From contig JALMLS010000075.1 of the NCBI GenBank assembly GCA_038496445.1, positions 124,001-188,000 on the forward strand: a stretch of DNA of 64,000 bases, written 5' to 3'. Origin of the DNA: Trichosphaerium sp. ATCC 40318 (Eukaryota > Discosea > Flabellinia > Trichosidae). Both the position numbers and the translations under genes were made by a program. Positions 42,532 to 54,840 of the stretch are shown piece by piece; position 1 is the first letter of the stretch; every line of letters starts with the position of its first letter. The notes beneath the pieces were generated by a model that did not search any database, was not told the DNA's origin, and saw only the letters and a list, made by a program, of their open reading frames with translations.

Positions 42532-44729
42532 TTATTCTTTCTTTTTTGATAAACCAACAAGTTGTTCTATTGTTTCTTTAGGTAAAGACCTTGGAAACTC
42601 ATCTGGTTTTGAAAGACTTTCAATCTCAACAAAATCCTTCAAACTACCTCCAAACGAAGCACCATAGTTTATTAATATTTGCTGACCGATTTTTATGTCA
42701 GTTATCGCAATAAAAACTGCCTAATTCAAGTTGTAAGTCCTCAGAAGAAAAAAATTCCCAAAAAGGAAAGTAAGAAAATAGTTGTAAAGTTTTCGGGATT
42801 TTACAACGGGTTCAGATTCGCCTTTGTTCTACATATGTGTAGTATCGTTTTATATAAATATTCAGACGTTATTTTATACATCATTGAGTTAAAATTTAAA
42901 GAGTGACAGAAAAAAAAAGAAAAAAACTGTGACGATTCGTAACATACCTGTTCAGCGCCTTTATCCATTATACATTCCGCTTGTGCATTAGGGACCTTAC
43001 TGTGGTTAGCCATAGCAGCTAGATTTCCTAATTATGAACAGTTAGTGCGTTTTAACGTCAAGGAAAAGTTGTTGTCGAAAAAACGTGTATTGCACGCGTA
43101 AAAACTTCGTAAGAAAATTTTCGATTGACTTGTCAGAAATGTATTGTGTCAAAGTATGTTTCTTACTATACTCTGAAGCATCTAGAATCATATCTTCTAC
43201 GCCAGATGTAACAGCATAAGATCTATTAGGTTGCTCTACATCCTTGACAACACGACCACCATACTTGACAATAAAATCACCTTTTTTAAACTCCTTCTTT
43301 GCGAAAATACCGTAACCGATAACATCGCTTATTTTTGATAACACAAGATTTTCATCACCACTAGTAGTATTCATAATCTTTGTATACTTTTCTCTAAACT
43401 CAGCATCCTTTGACGTTATTTGCATACCAGAAAACAAAAGTTCTTCAATGTACATAAAACTACACAAAGGATGAGGCGTCCATTTAACCTAAACGTTATT
43501 AATAATAAGAAGAACAAGAAGAAGAAATAAAACGTGTTTCAGTGGGACGTTTTCGTTATACTCAGCGTGAGTAAAACACAAAAAAACTTCGTGACGTTTT
43601 TTTTTTTCTTGTATTCTTTTTTTCTTTTTTTCAGAAAACTGTCTGTTCCTTGGTTCCTATTTTTATGAAAAACATAAGTACCTTTAGTGTTTCTTCAAAT
43701 TGCTTCGTTTCCCATGATTCTAGCTCTTTTGTCTCGTTATTGTAGTATGTAATGGAGTGACCTTTAAAGTGGTTTTTTGGTGGTAGCATTTGAAGCATAC
43801 GCGCAAAATCAAGCGGAGTGCCTAGATTACGCTTGATAAGTGAAAAATTAAGCGTTATCAAAAGAAAAACCAAAAAAAAAAACGCGATTAAAAAATTCGC
43901 TGAAATTCGTTTGTTAGACGTCTATCTATTGATTCGTTACCTTCAAATTTATCTTTACCATACATGGTTGCGCCAGCCTTAAGTAGAGCCCACCTATTAG
44001 AATTTAAAAAAATTTCAGAGCCAAAACAAATTCTGATTTTTTGAACAAATTGCTCGTACATGATTGCCACATTCTCAATAAACACTGCCAAATGGAATGG
44101 TGTAAACCCAGTAACGAAATCACCCTTATCTACAAAGTTTTTTCCTCCATTCTCGAGCACTAACTCGACCATCTTGACATTTCCTGTTAATACCTACGCT
44201 ATACGTTTTAATACAAGTCACAATCATGTGGTAGAGCGTACAGCGTATATCAATGCCGATTTATCTTTGCTCAAGTCGCGAATTTCGTCACCTTTTGAAA
44301 GCGTCAGAATAATACAAAAAGAATGAAAACTGGTAGCCAGTGCGTAGTTTTAAAGTACAATGGCGTTATTGAGTGTTTTTCTATTCGGAACCTTCTTGAA
44401 ATGACCTTTGGCTATCCTTCTTTATCTGTAGCTCTGCTGTGTCCACGTCGTTTGATAGTATAAGTTCTTGTATTGTTGTCAAGCCTTCTCCCATTACATT
44501 TTGCATTTCGGTTGAAAGCTTCTTAGCGAACGCTTTTCCTCTCATTACATCAAAATCAAAGCAAGCTAGGAAATAACTGAAGAAATTATGTTAAAAAGCG
44601 TTAATTTTTATCTACATACGATGCCCACTGTGTTGGAGCAGGTTTCTTCGCAATTAATGGGCATTTCTCATCTCCAAGGCATACTTCCTTTAAAAACAAT
44701 TTGTACCACTTTGATTCTGAAAGGGACAT
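42532..44729 (-). CDS. ankyrin-repeat SET-domain protein (putative protein lysine methyltransferase)
   Basis: Starts MSLSESKWYKLFLKEVCLGD. It continues through ankyrin units (GLTTIQELILSNDVDTAEL; SALIYAVLTGNVKMVELVL; TPFHLAVFIENVAIM; TPLDFARMLQMLPPKNHF) to a SET domain: VIGYGIFAKKEFKKGDFIVK with YGG, the NHS motif in MANHSKVPNAQAECI, and ITDIKIGQQILINYGASFG (the GEE/Y-like end). It ends LSKKKE-TAA at 42532-42534. The first part (to 44381) could instead be a separate 100-residue gene ending FQEGSE; the phase-1 join and ankyrin pattern favour one gene. Predicted role: lysine methylation of histone or other proteins. Confidence 0.6.
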
Positions 44730-44985
44730 GTCAGTAACACTCTAGTACACGTTTAATTCGTTTAGCTCCTTAATTAAGCTGAAAACATAGGCTTAACTAA
44801 ATACCCTTCATTCTACGCCTTCTAGTACGACTATTACAATAGCGTGTCAACCAGAACAGAGTTGCAAGCAAAAACTATGTTCTAGCCAAGTTCGAGTAAC
44901 AGGTTGTTCAGGTACTGTAAACGTATGTGCTATGATAAAAGAGTTTTATTATCTTATAAATGCATGTGGCAAAACGGGACACTTT

Positions 44986-46742
44986 TTAAATTACTAGAGC
45001 GATCAAAGCGATCACAAGGAATGAAGTGAAAGCCAATACGCTGCTACTACTTGTTGCGGTGGTTGCATGAGTAACGCCTAATGCAGAACCATCACGGTTA
45101 AGGCTTGCGACTACAGCACTTACTGCTGCATCTATTAAAATAGTTAGTATTGGGATGAGAGAAAGGGAGTACGTACTCTCTTCATTCGAGAGGTTAACAT
45201 CAACATGTGCTTCTCCTGAATTTCTCTTGAAAGATGAACATCCAACTGTATCCTCGACTTGAATAGCTTTATCCATAAACTCTGAGATGTACTCTAACAG
45301 AGGCGCCAAGTTTGTACAATCGCTCAAGAACACTCGGAGTTTTACCTTCAAAACAAGTTAGCTTTATTTGAACAAATGAAGAACTGTAGTACGTACAGAT
45401 ACTTTATCGGTAGCATCTGGGTCGTCAACAGCGCCTTTAGCATCTGGAGGTTCGCAATAACCGAAACAATCTGGGCAATCGTCTCCATCAAGGCAAACAG
45501 TAGCGCCACAAACCCAATCTATAAAAATCAGATTAGAAAAGTAACCATCAAATTGCATAGTCTGAAATAGTTGAGGTACCCTCTTCTTCGCATCCTGTAG
45601 ATGTTGTGTTTGCGCTTTCATCAGCTACACATGTATCGCCATCGGATACACGTGCCAATGTACATGGTTCACAAGGACATTTTCCAAAACACTTTCTTCT
45701 GATCCATTCATCATCTTCTTGTCTTACACCGTTTTCGCAATTACGCTTGTATCGAAGACAACTACATTGCCGTGGTTAGAACTTCGTAGATCAGAAAACC
45801 ATTGTGCAATTAAATCGTGGTCTGGGCGTACTCATTCTTGAACGAAGTTCCATCTGAACCGCAAACGTAAGACTCAAAGTCTTCATCGCATCCGGCAGTT
45901 GCAAGTAAATCACATCGATCGCCTTTACGTTCTCTGCACATTCCAGTATACGTTGTAGGACAAATATCATCGTCAGACATTTCCTACAAAAACAGTGAGA
46001 AAGCGCAACTTGCAAAACTTTACGAGGCAAAAAAAAGAAAAAAGAAAGAAAATAGCTACCAACTCACCTCGCAGTATTCATTGTCTGCGCACTCCATTGG
46101 TACAAAATCTGGGTCTAGAGGCCATCCATCACATTTCTCCATGAAAGTACATTCTTCAGGAGTGGTAGTTGAATTATCTCCACCAGCATCTGGGTCTGGG
46201 CAAGGACATTTACCTGCACAATCGACTTCGACTTTATCATCACCGTCTCTGTCGTTAAGGCAGTTTTCCCTCGTTAAGTAGCACCTATTAAAAACGTGAT
46301 TAATAATCTCAAGCTTCGCGATTTTAAAAGTTAAAATGTTCACACGCACTCATTAGGATATGATTCACCATCTGTACCACAAACGCGGTCTAATCTGGAC
46401 TTACATTTCCCACATTCTTTATTCTTTAAATGTCTCTTCCACAACTCATAAAGATACTTTCGGAACCAATCCCATTTATCATCATCATCATTATCCCCCA
46501 TAGGATCCGTAGGGTCCGTAGGGTCCACAGGGTCCATTGGGTCCATTGGGTCCATTGGGTCCATTGGGTTAGACATTGGGTCACCGTCGTCGTCATCGTC
46601 GTCTTCAGTGTTAGCGCCAACAAACTGTAAAAAAAGGGAAAGCGTTAGGTTTGTGTTTCAATTGTTTTTTTTCTCGATAGGCTTGACTTACAGTGCACGC
46701 AAAGAGCAAGGCAGCAAGAAGTAGTATCAGTAGCTTCGACAT
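44986..46742 (-). CDS. GPI-anchored multi-Kazal surface protein
   Basis: Signal peptide MSKLLILLLAALLFACT, then an acidic stretch and a MDPMDPMDPMDP repeat. Kazal-like units follow: CKSRLDRVCGTDGESYPNEC, GCDEDFESYVCGSDG, CADNEYCE, CRYKRNCENGV and CGATVCLDGDDCPDC. The C-terminal domain lacks Cys pairs (VFLSDCTNLAPLLEYISEFM) and ends in a hydrophobic tail preceded by small residues (ATSSSSVLAFTSFLVIALIA), the shape of a GPI-attachment signal, TAA at 44986. Predicted role: cell-surface protease inhibitor or adhesive. About eight exons. Confidence 0.7.
46494..46575 (-). repeat. 9-bp coding repeats (MDP/TDP)
   Basis: Nine tandem copies of a GGGTCCATT-like 9-mer (plus-strand sense), coding MDP, with VDP and TDP variants at one end. 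Confidence 0.85.
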
Positions 46743-47874
46743 GGGAGCTGTGTCTGTTATGAAGGTACGCAGTTTTGATTAAAAGGTCATTCATGCCAAC
46801 TTAAAATCATGGACTTAGGAAAAGAGGAAGTTCTCAATCTATTTCTGGTGTTGTCGTCAACAGATCTCTATAACCGACGCTCGCATATACTTTAAATATA
46901 GTCTAAACTGTAATTGTTAACAAAAGTTTGTGGGAAGGAGTAAAAACGCCGAAATGAAATTTCATACAAAAGTTGATGGTTTATACACGTCATTTGATTG
47001 TGGCACTTTTTGTTTCTTGCCCATCTTTTGCTGACGCATTCGCATATTGGTTCACACTTTAAACACTGGAAGTATTTAGGTTAGCGTATTATGTACTACG
47101 TTAAAGTACATACAAAACCTGTAAAACCGATAAGGGTATGGAGCAAAAAAATCTCAAAAGAACTTCGCCAAAAACGGCAGACATCGTAATTGTTTAGTAT
47201 TTAGAAAAGTTGATCGTAAGAAAGGCAAGAGAGAACTATACGCTGTGGTTTGCGAGGGATTTTAAAGATCGGGTAATGCTGCCAATAACGAAATCACGAA
47301 ATGACGCTAGAGAAAAACTAAAGTGAAATCACGTGCGTGACAGACGTAAAGAAGTCTAGGAAAAATATTTTTCTGCATTTATACCGCACTTTGTACTGCG
47401 CAGGATTGCGGATATTAATATTGCTGTCGCTCGTATTACCAACGTTTCTCTTGTGTACGTAGTACTGATAGGCAGTTGCGAAAACAAACTATGAAGTACA
47501 CCATACAAAACTGCAGTTTTGTGATTTTACTATTGTAATTCTCGCAACTTGGTTTCGTGTTAATCTGTCTTCAGGCCGCGAAGAAAAACCTACGACTTCA
47601 ATCGAGATTCTAAATCAATTACTCACGCTTGATTGTGTGAATGATAAAAACCCCAATAAAACAGCACAATAGTTACATCTTCAACAATTCTCATCGTTTT
47701 TTGTTTCACCAACTGGATGGAGTATTGTTTGTTATGTCATTAAATAACGCGAATGTGAGTTACTCTTGCGAGTAATTTTTTTAGCTTTCATGAGCCTCCC
47801 ACTATTTTTTAGTTTTTAAGTTGTCTTTTTACAAGTATATTTTATTTGTCTTTTCATTCAACACTTCCGAGCCT
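46743..47874. other. intergenic, no gene seen
   Basis: A 1.1-kb AT-rich spacer without an open frame of note. CACGTG-like motifs occur. Confidence 0.5.
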
Positions 47875-50796
47875 TCATGATGTCATTGTACGCAATAAAG
47901 GGTATGGTTTATCAGCTAAAAAAGTTGGTATAGCCCCTCTGGAATTATACCGTGGTGTCAAATGTGGTGATGAGTCTCCAGGGTTGAAATAATAAAACAA
48001 GTATTTATCGGCAAAAACTCTATCAAAATCTTGAACATGTTCAAATACACCCTACTAAGAGTAAATAATAAATCAACATCTAAAAGTCTCTAATCACTTC
48101 TGTAATATTACTCAATATGTGAATGGGTGTAACCATTCTCATCGATTAAGATGAGAGCAAACGAAAAATCGGAAAAAAAAGTGTCAGATTTGACATTTTT
48201 GTTTTAATGTGTAGGTAAGTACGTACATGTTCCTGAAAGTATCTACCAATTATTACAGCAGTTAAGCGGCTATCAAGAGATAGTTGTTCAACCATCCAAT
48301 CGACAGCTTCGCTTGCTACAAAAAGGGATAAGTAAAACCGTTTTTTTTTTGTTTTTTAATGATGTAAGGCATGGGTAAATTGTCACGTACCTATGAAGCA
48401 TGATTTGTATAATTTGAACTTATATCTTCTGTTTTCTACTAGAATACCACCTGGACCGTCTTCATTCAAGGCGATAATGAGCTAGAAAAAAGGGAAAAGT
48501 CAGCAAACTTGCTTTGATAAAACCATCAAAGTTAGTTTTAATTGGTTCGTACTGCTCTTTCTATAGCACTAATATCTTTCCTTACAAGCGTTTTTAGCAT
48601 GTGGAACTTAAATAAAGCAATCTAAAAGAACAATTAGTATAAAGAAAACGCATGTAATGAGCGAAAACATCGCTACAAAGAAAACCGTTTCAACAAAAAA
48701 AAAAAAAAGAATGGTCAAGGACGCACTTGTTCATTAATATCTGGGTTCTTTCCGTTGAAATCTAGAATCGCGTGTTAGCTGAAAAAGAAAAACAACACGA
48801 AAATGAAAATAATCAACACAAACACGTGATCCTCACCTCCAACTTTACCAACTAATCTATTATGTGCAAGAACACGATCAATAAGTAAGCTATCAAATCT
48901 CATTGTTTTGTTTGATGTATTAAAAGCAATATAAGTATCAATACCATCATTAGTTGTTACACAACATTGATGTGCTAGAAGAGAAGACTTAATAAAAAGG
49001 CCGAAAAAAACAAGAACAACAAAATCCTATGTTTTTTTTTGTTTTGATAAATCAAGCGTACGATGACTCTTTGAGGCGTAACAAAAAATATCAATGACAT
49101 CTCCAAGGTTAAAACTTCGTATAAGAACAACATCATTATTACTATCTTTTTCTGTTATTGTTAAAGTGCTGTAAGTCATTTTCATTGAAACTGCTCTCCA
49201 AGACTTTCCGTCGCACAATAAAGCTTCAAGTACGGTACCCTTTTAAAATATAATATCAGTACAGTAAATAAAGCAGAATATACAAGCTTGATAAGCGTTT
49301 ACAGTGGCCAAAATAAAGGAAAATCAAAGCTTGAAATGGCTTTTTTGATGCTTCAACGAAAAGAGTCGACGGCAACTCCGGGCTCTTTTGCAACAAAAAA
49401 TGAACGTACAGCTTCCCATTCAGGATACCAAGATACAGTTAAATCTGAAAATGCATGTAATATTGTTTTTATAGCAGCAGCCACTCTTGGTGTAAGCTAT
49501 CACCAAATAGGTAAGTAAAAAGAAAACCTACTTATTAAAGTGTTGTTTACCGTTTCCCTTCCAAAATGCCTTCGCAATGCTTGTGCTACTGACACAGTAA
49601 AGTGAGTAAAATCGCTTCTTTTCATATCGTAAATTCTATGGTACAAGGCTAAATAGCGAACGTAAGTAAGATGGTAAGCAAAACCAAGTTTTTTTGAGTG
49701 ACACTGTTTTCAGAACAGAACTGAAAAGATTCTACATTCTTGACCACGTACATAATCTTCTGTAGATTTTATACATTTCTTCTGGATTATCCAATGTCTT
49801 TAGTAATCCCACAAAGAAATTCTGAAGCTTTCTTACAATATCAGGAATACTAGTAACATTCTAGTGACAAACAGTTAGAATAAAATACTTGTTTTGTTAT
49901 TTGTACTTTAAATAGCTCTACAAATCCACCACTTTTATTCATTATTCTCTGGTACATATCCCTTTATAAATAATAAGTAAATCAAACATTATATAATACA
50001 AGCACAAAATAAGAAAAACGACGAAATGAGAAAATGTCCAAAACTTTTATATTTTCTTACATAGCCATTTTGGGAGTAAAAAAAAAAAGCTTGTTTTCCT
50101 GATGTGTAATTCTGAGTCATTAGAACGTACTCAAAAAGAGCCATTGAATCAAGTTCAGGTAGTTCTGTAATAGTAACGAGTATTTTACGTAAATCAGTGC
50201 GTTGTGCTTGTGTAATATTGAGTAAAGACGAGCGCTCACCTCCGTAAGCTACAGTACGCATTATACTGTAGTTTCGAAGGTTCTTAAAGCAAAATTAGTC
50301 GGAGTCCGAGAAGAAAAAAAACATTTCGAAATAAAACGTCATTTCGTTTTATCTCCGCTTTACAAATATCGGGGTAGCTTACTTTAGCCATGAATAGAGC
50401 TTTATACTTGGTTCTCGTGACAATTGGTATTAAATGATCTTCTAAAGGTACTGGTAGGTTCATACGTTTTAAACCTTCTAAGCTTAGCCTATTACATGCG
50501 TTAGAGCAGTTTTATATCAGTCTTACTAAAAAGAAAGCGAGGACTATTACGTAGTCATTATTATCTATAAAACGCACCTACGAAGGTGATACAATGTGTA
50601 TATTAGGTTCTTTTTAAGTATATCACACCATGGCTTTATTTTAACAGTTTCTTTACGGTTGTTAGTAATATTAACGCTATAACTATCGAGTACCATTTAA
50701 ACGTAGTTTTTGTTTAATAATATGTGTCAAAAGCGATTCTACAGATGTTGTGTCCCTAAATGATGTGACGAGATCACCCCACTCTATAGCTGCCAT
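47875..50796 (-). CDS. DEP-domain protein with helical formin-GBD/FH3-like N-terminus
   Basis: Starts MAAIEWGDLVTSFRDTTSVE, joined through a 44-nt intron (branch ACTAAC) to KIKPWCDILKKNLIYTLYHL and LSLEGLKRMNLPVPLEDHLI. A helical region follows (TDLRKILVTITELPELDSMA; IVRKLQNFFVGLLKTLDNPE; AAAIKTILHAFSDLTVSWYP). A beta-rich stretch looks PH-like (KSWRAVSMKMTYSTLTITEK). The C-terminal DEP domain reads EAVDWMVEQLSLDSRLTAVI, IGRYFQEHGVFEHVQDF and DKYLFYYF. It ends LLRTMTS-TGA at 47875. DEP domains bind membranes and G-protein regulators. The N-terminal assignment is a by-eye resemblance. Many small exons; joins between 49.2 and 50.0 kb are approximate. Confidence 0.6.
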
Positions 50797-51039
50797 AGTT
50801 GACGTGTTCCCAAAACAAATTCACAAGTGTGTAATTTAACGTAATTCCTTATTCCGATATCATAAGTCATAGTATGTGAACTAGTCCACTTAACTGAAGC
50901 TCAGCAGAGTTTGTGTCAACAATTTCCTCTTAGCTTATTTGGTCTGTAACTTCTCATATTGAGGCATTTAACAACATTACGCTAGTATTCGTAATACTGT
51001 CATGCTTTATTTCATCAATTTTTCTTTTCAATAATTTGT

Positions 51040-54000
51040 CTAATCCGTTGTCATAATAGGGCTTATCCTCCCTACATCAGGACCAGCTTGTGGTGCTTTC
51101 TTAACAACCAAAAAGTATATGATACCAGCAATAGTTGCTAATACTAGGAGGACAGCTACAGTACCACCTAATGCATAGTAAAGAACAGCATTATCTGATC
51201 CGCTTTTGTTACAGTTATTTCTTAGAATAAGAAACAATTGCTGTTGTCTATGCTGTAGTACTTTATCAAACTCTTGGCATTCACTATGCTCATCTACAAT
51301 AGCTACGTCTTTAAACGTAGGTACTTTATCTGTGCATTGATGCACAAGAACAAGAATCTCAACTCCGCCCTTTTTTGAAATAAAGTTAGACAATTGATTG
51401 TCAAACACTAATGTACTGTACCTCTGATTGACTTTGTGTACTGTCCCCTTTTAACAATGTAATATTAAGAGTAGTTTTACTAAAGTCAGGACAACCTTGA
51501 GTGGTCAAGGTACTATCTGTTACAATACCAACAAAGGTATCAGCGCTAAAAGTCAGATTGCCTTTTAAAAAAGTAAGTGAAGGAAAAACAAATCCATCTA
51601 AAACATACCAAGAATTGTTGTGTTTGAGTTAACAAGAAGAGATAGCCTCACATGCACACTTGTAGGTGTTACCCATGTACTTGCATTACAATATGACGTC
51701 AGTGTTGGCGGTGGCAGCTTACAAGTCTCAGAAGGTGGTGACGCAGGTGGTGAAGTAGTTGGTGTAGCGGCGGCAGGTGACGCTGTAGTAGGAGATTCTG
51801 TCGTTGGTGCCGTAGTGGCAGGCGATGCTACAGGCGAAGTAGTTGGTGCAATGGTGGTAGGTGATGCTGTAGTAGGAGGTTCCGTGGTAGGGGTAGCAGT
51901 AGTAGGCGCCTCTGTAGGTGAAGCTGTAGTTGGTGATTCTGTAGGTGGATCTGTAGTTGGTGCATCTGTAGTTGGAGGATCTGTTGTAGGTGCATCTGTA
52001 GTAGGTGGAGGTGTAGGCGCAGTTGTAGTTGGCGAAGCTGTAGTAGGTGGATCCGTTGTAGGTGCATCTGTAGTTGGAGATGCTGTTGGAGCCACTGGCG
52101 GTATTACGACTTGCACCTAATACAAGTATTCAGCGGGTTGTGAGTATATGATGTTGGTTAGTAAACGTACGTTGACATCATCAATGTAAGCAGTTACGGT
52201 GTTATCGAAATTAATAAAAAACATTTCTATCTGGTTTACTTCACTTGAGCACGAATAACCAGTTGTATCAACTGTGTATTGTTCCCAACCCGTTGACGAT
52301 AATATTATTGGTATATTTGTTGTCTAATATTGTTAGGGTTAGACAATCACGTGACAACTTGTTGTATGATTAAACTGTTTAAAAGAAAAAACAACTTAAA
52401 GTTCAAGATGACACCGTACGTCTGAGCAGCCAGCAAGATTGAAATCAATTTGTAGATTTAATCCCATAGGATTTTCTACGCGTAGATAGAAAGTAAAACC
52501 AGTGATGTGATTTATACTGTAAGTAACTGAATACCTATTGATAAAATTACCTCAAAAAGTAAAAAAAAACACAACTAGTTCGAAAAAACTAGTGTAAGTT
52601 GAGCTCAAAGATGACCTGATTGATTATCATTACATCAACATTAAAAATCAAGTAAAATGTGTTTACGTACAGGAGGTTTAAAAGTTTTATACCACTGACA
52701 AAATCTAAACGAAATAAGACTTAGTACATTGACTTTTTTCTTTGTTGCAAGTGTTTTTTACGTGCCTGTTAGTTTACCGCTTACAGAACCGGTATTACTC
52801 TGTTCCATATTATTAAAGTCATGAGTAAAACCTTGATGATATGATAAGATCCATTCCATTAGAGGAGGTCCCTACAAGTATTTTAAAACAGAAGTTGATT
52901 AAAAGTTATTAAGTACGTCGAGAAGGTTACCCGTTATACTCTCAGTAAATATTTCGGTCGATGAGAATGACCATGGACACGCCTCAGCGCCTTAAAGAAT
53001 TAAATATATGAACAAGTAATGAAGCATGTGTACCTGCTGGTACAGAAGTAGTTGGAAATTGGCCAGAACTCTAAAACAAAAATCAGGAGAAAAAGAACTT
53101 AACAAGAATTGACCGATACCTCAGCGAAATTTAAAGCGCCTATTGTAGCACCGGTAATATTTAAAGAATCTCCTATTAAAGAATTCAATGTGTGTTACAA
53201 TACAGTGAATTGTTTCGACCCAACATACCGAAACTTGAAGTAATCTAAAAATAATTAGAACACGTTTATTTGTTTTCTATAGTTGGGCTTACTCTGAACA
53301 CTGGACCACCTGTGCTGGTATCTGGTGTTTCTGCGTTATCGTACTTATATATGTTATCCATAGTTCTTAACATTCTATACCAGCCTCCAGATAAAAGTAC
53401 TTCGATAGTATCAACACCAACTGAAAAGAAACAAGAATTAGTCAAGTAAACAAAATAACATCCAAAAAAATAGGGTTGACTTTGATGAAGTATTGGATTG
53501 TGATAAATAAAAAGTTGAGTCAAGACCTACCTGCGAAATTGTACGGAGCCACAGTAAAGTCAGTTTCTGATACAGTATCGGAAGTAAACCATATAGCTAC
53601 ATTTTTACCTTCTGTTGGGCAAGGTATCTTACGCATTATTACATCAGCATATCCTCTGTAGAAACCTCCTTTAATAGACTAAAGTTCTTATTAAAAACCA
53701 AAAAATCATGTTTTTGAGCTTTGTTCGTACTGTAAGCAGTCCATCAGACTCATTCATGATAAAAGTAGGGTACTCATCGCCACACTCTGTAGCGATACAG
53801 TAACCAACAACCTTAAAAATGACATAAGAAAGGAAATATGACGAAAAAACCAAGATGTTTTTTTGGTCATTACCATTGCAATTGTGGTTCCGTGTGTTCC
53901 TGTAATATCATAGCACTCTCCACAACTCCCTCCACACTGTAAATCACCAGATGGATTTGTATCAGGGTCATAGCAACGGTTTGTGTCATCTACGATACCA

Positions 54001-54400
54001 TTTGAAGTGTTGAGAAAGTTGAACATGTGAGACGCCAATAGTATGAACTGTACGTTTTGAAACGTCTATAATATGCGTTAAAACGGTGCGCAGAAGTAAT
54101 TACTATGCTTTACGGATGTCATTCTTGGTGTGTTGCTTTCTCCAAAGCTGCACCCTACAATAGGCGCAGACGCTAATGAAATTAGTGTAGCTGGCGGCGA
54201 TGAATAGCGTACGATTGAATTGATTGTACTCAGAAGCTCGAGCTCTCTAAAAACGAGTTAATGTTTTAATCAATAGGCTCCAAACGTACTATACATTGAT
54301 TGTATATAAGTGCATCTTGCTGCTCAGGACCCAAGCAGTGTACAGACAACAGAAAAAAAGCCAGCAGTATCAAAACAACTCCTTTTGATGCCATCTTCAT
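51040..54400 (-). CDS. expansin-like type I membrane protein with Thr/Pro stalk
   Basis: Signal peptide MKMASKGVVLILLAFFLLSV. An expansin-like double-psi barrel has LQCGGSCGECYDITGTHGTT and a Cys-rich pair (VVGYCIATECGDEYPTFI). The second, CBM63-like domain reads YADVIMRKIPCPTEGKNVAI, then GVGVDTIEVLLSGGWYRMLR. A galactose-binding-like region follows (HITGFTFYLRVENPMGLNLQ). A PTTDAPTTDPPTTASPTT stalk comes next, then a Cys-rich unit. A TM helix (YYALGGTVAVLLVLATIAGI) and short cytosolic tail end IMTTD-TAG at 51040. Expansins loosen cellulose networks without hydrolysis. Membrane anchoring by a mucin stalk is unusual. More than ten exons. Confidence 0.65.
51730..52110 (-). repeat. PTTDAP/PTTASP coding repeat
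   Basis: Imperfect 12-15-bp repeats encode the Thr/Pro/Ala/Ser stalk of the expansin-like protein. Confidence 0.85.
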
Positions 54401-54840
54401 TTTTAGCTATGGAGAAGCCTTGCTGATTAATAAAGAAACAGTTTTAATTGAAATCAATTGACTAGCAGTCTAAAACACCCACTTTTGCCGTAAACTACAG
54501 CTAAAAAGGGTTCTACAGTGAGTACACCAAAGATGGATTCGGTTATACCATAACAAACTAGGCTTCTTCTGCATTTTGAGTAGTGTTTACCCGACAACGT
54601 AAAATACCATTAGGTACACGCTGCAAACGCGAAGGTGTACTTTAGATGGGACATTAAATGTTTATTTGCTAAAACTAGCAATACGCCAAATAAGGGCGCT
54701 AAAAATTTTTTATATTATTACAGAGTAGCTATTAACAGCATAGATAAGTTATTCCGTTCCTCAGTCCCTTTTTGGTACAGATCCAAAAAAGGCTTTCGCT
54801 GTTTTAGTTTTTTGTTGCGTTTAACGTACTGCGTACGACC
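54401..54840. other. intergenic, no gene seen
   Basis: Spacer between the MFS gene end and the expansin-like start; no open frame worth calling. Confidence 0.45.

Noticed and set aside
49288-49518. plus ORF of 76 codons inside the DEP gene
   Set aside because: The minus strand reads AAAIKTILHAFSDLTVSWYP there with an acceptor in phase, matching the rest of the gene.
51620-52120. 166-codon plus ORF rich in Val/Gly
   Set aside because: Complement of the PTTDAP stalk of the expansin-like gene.
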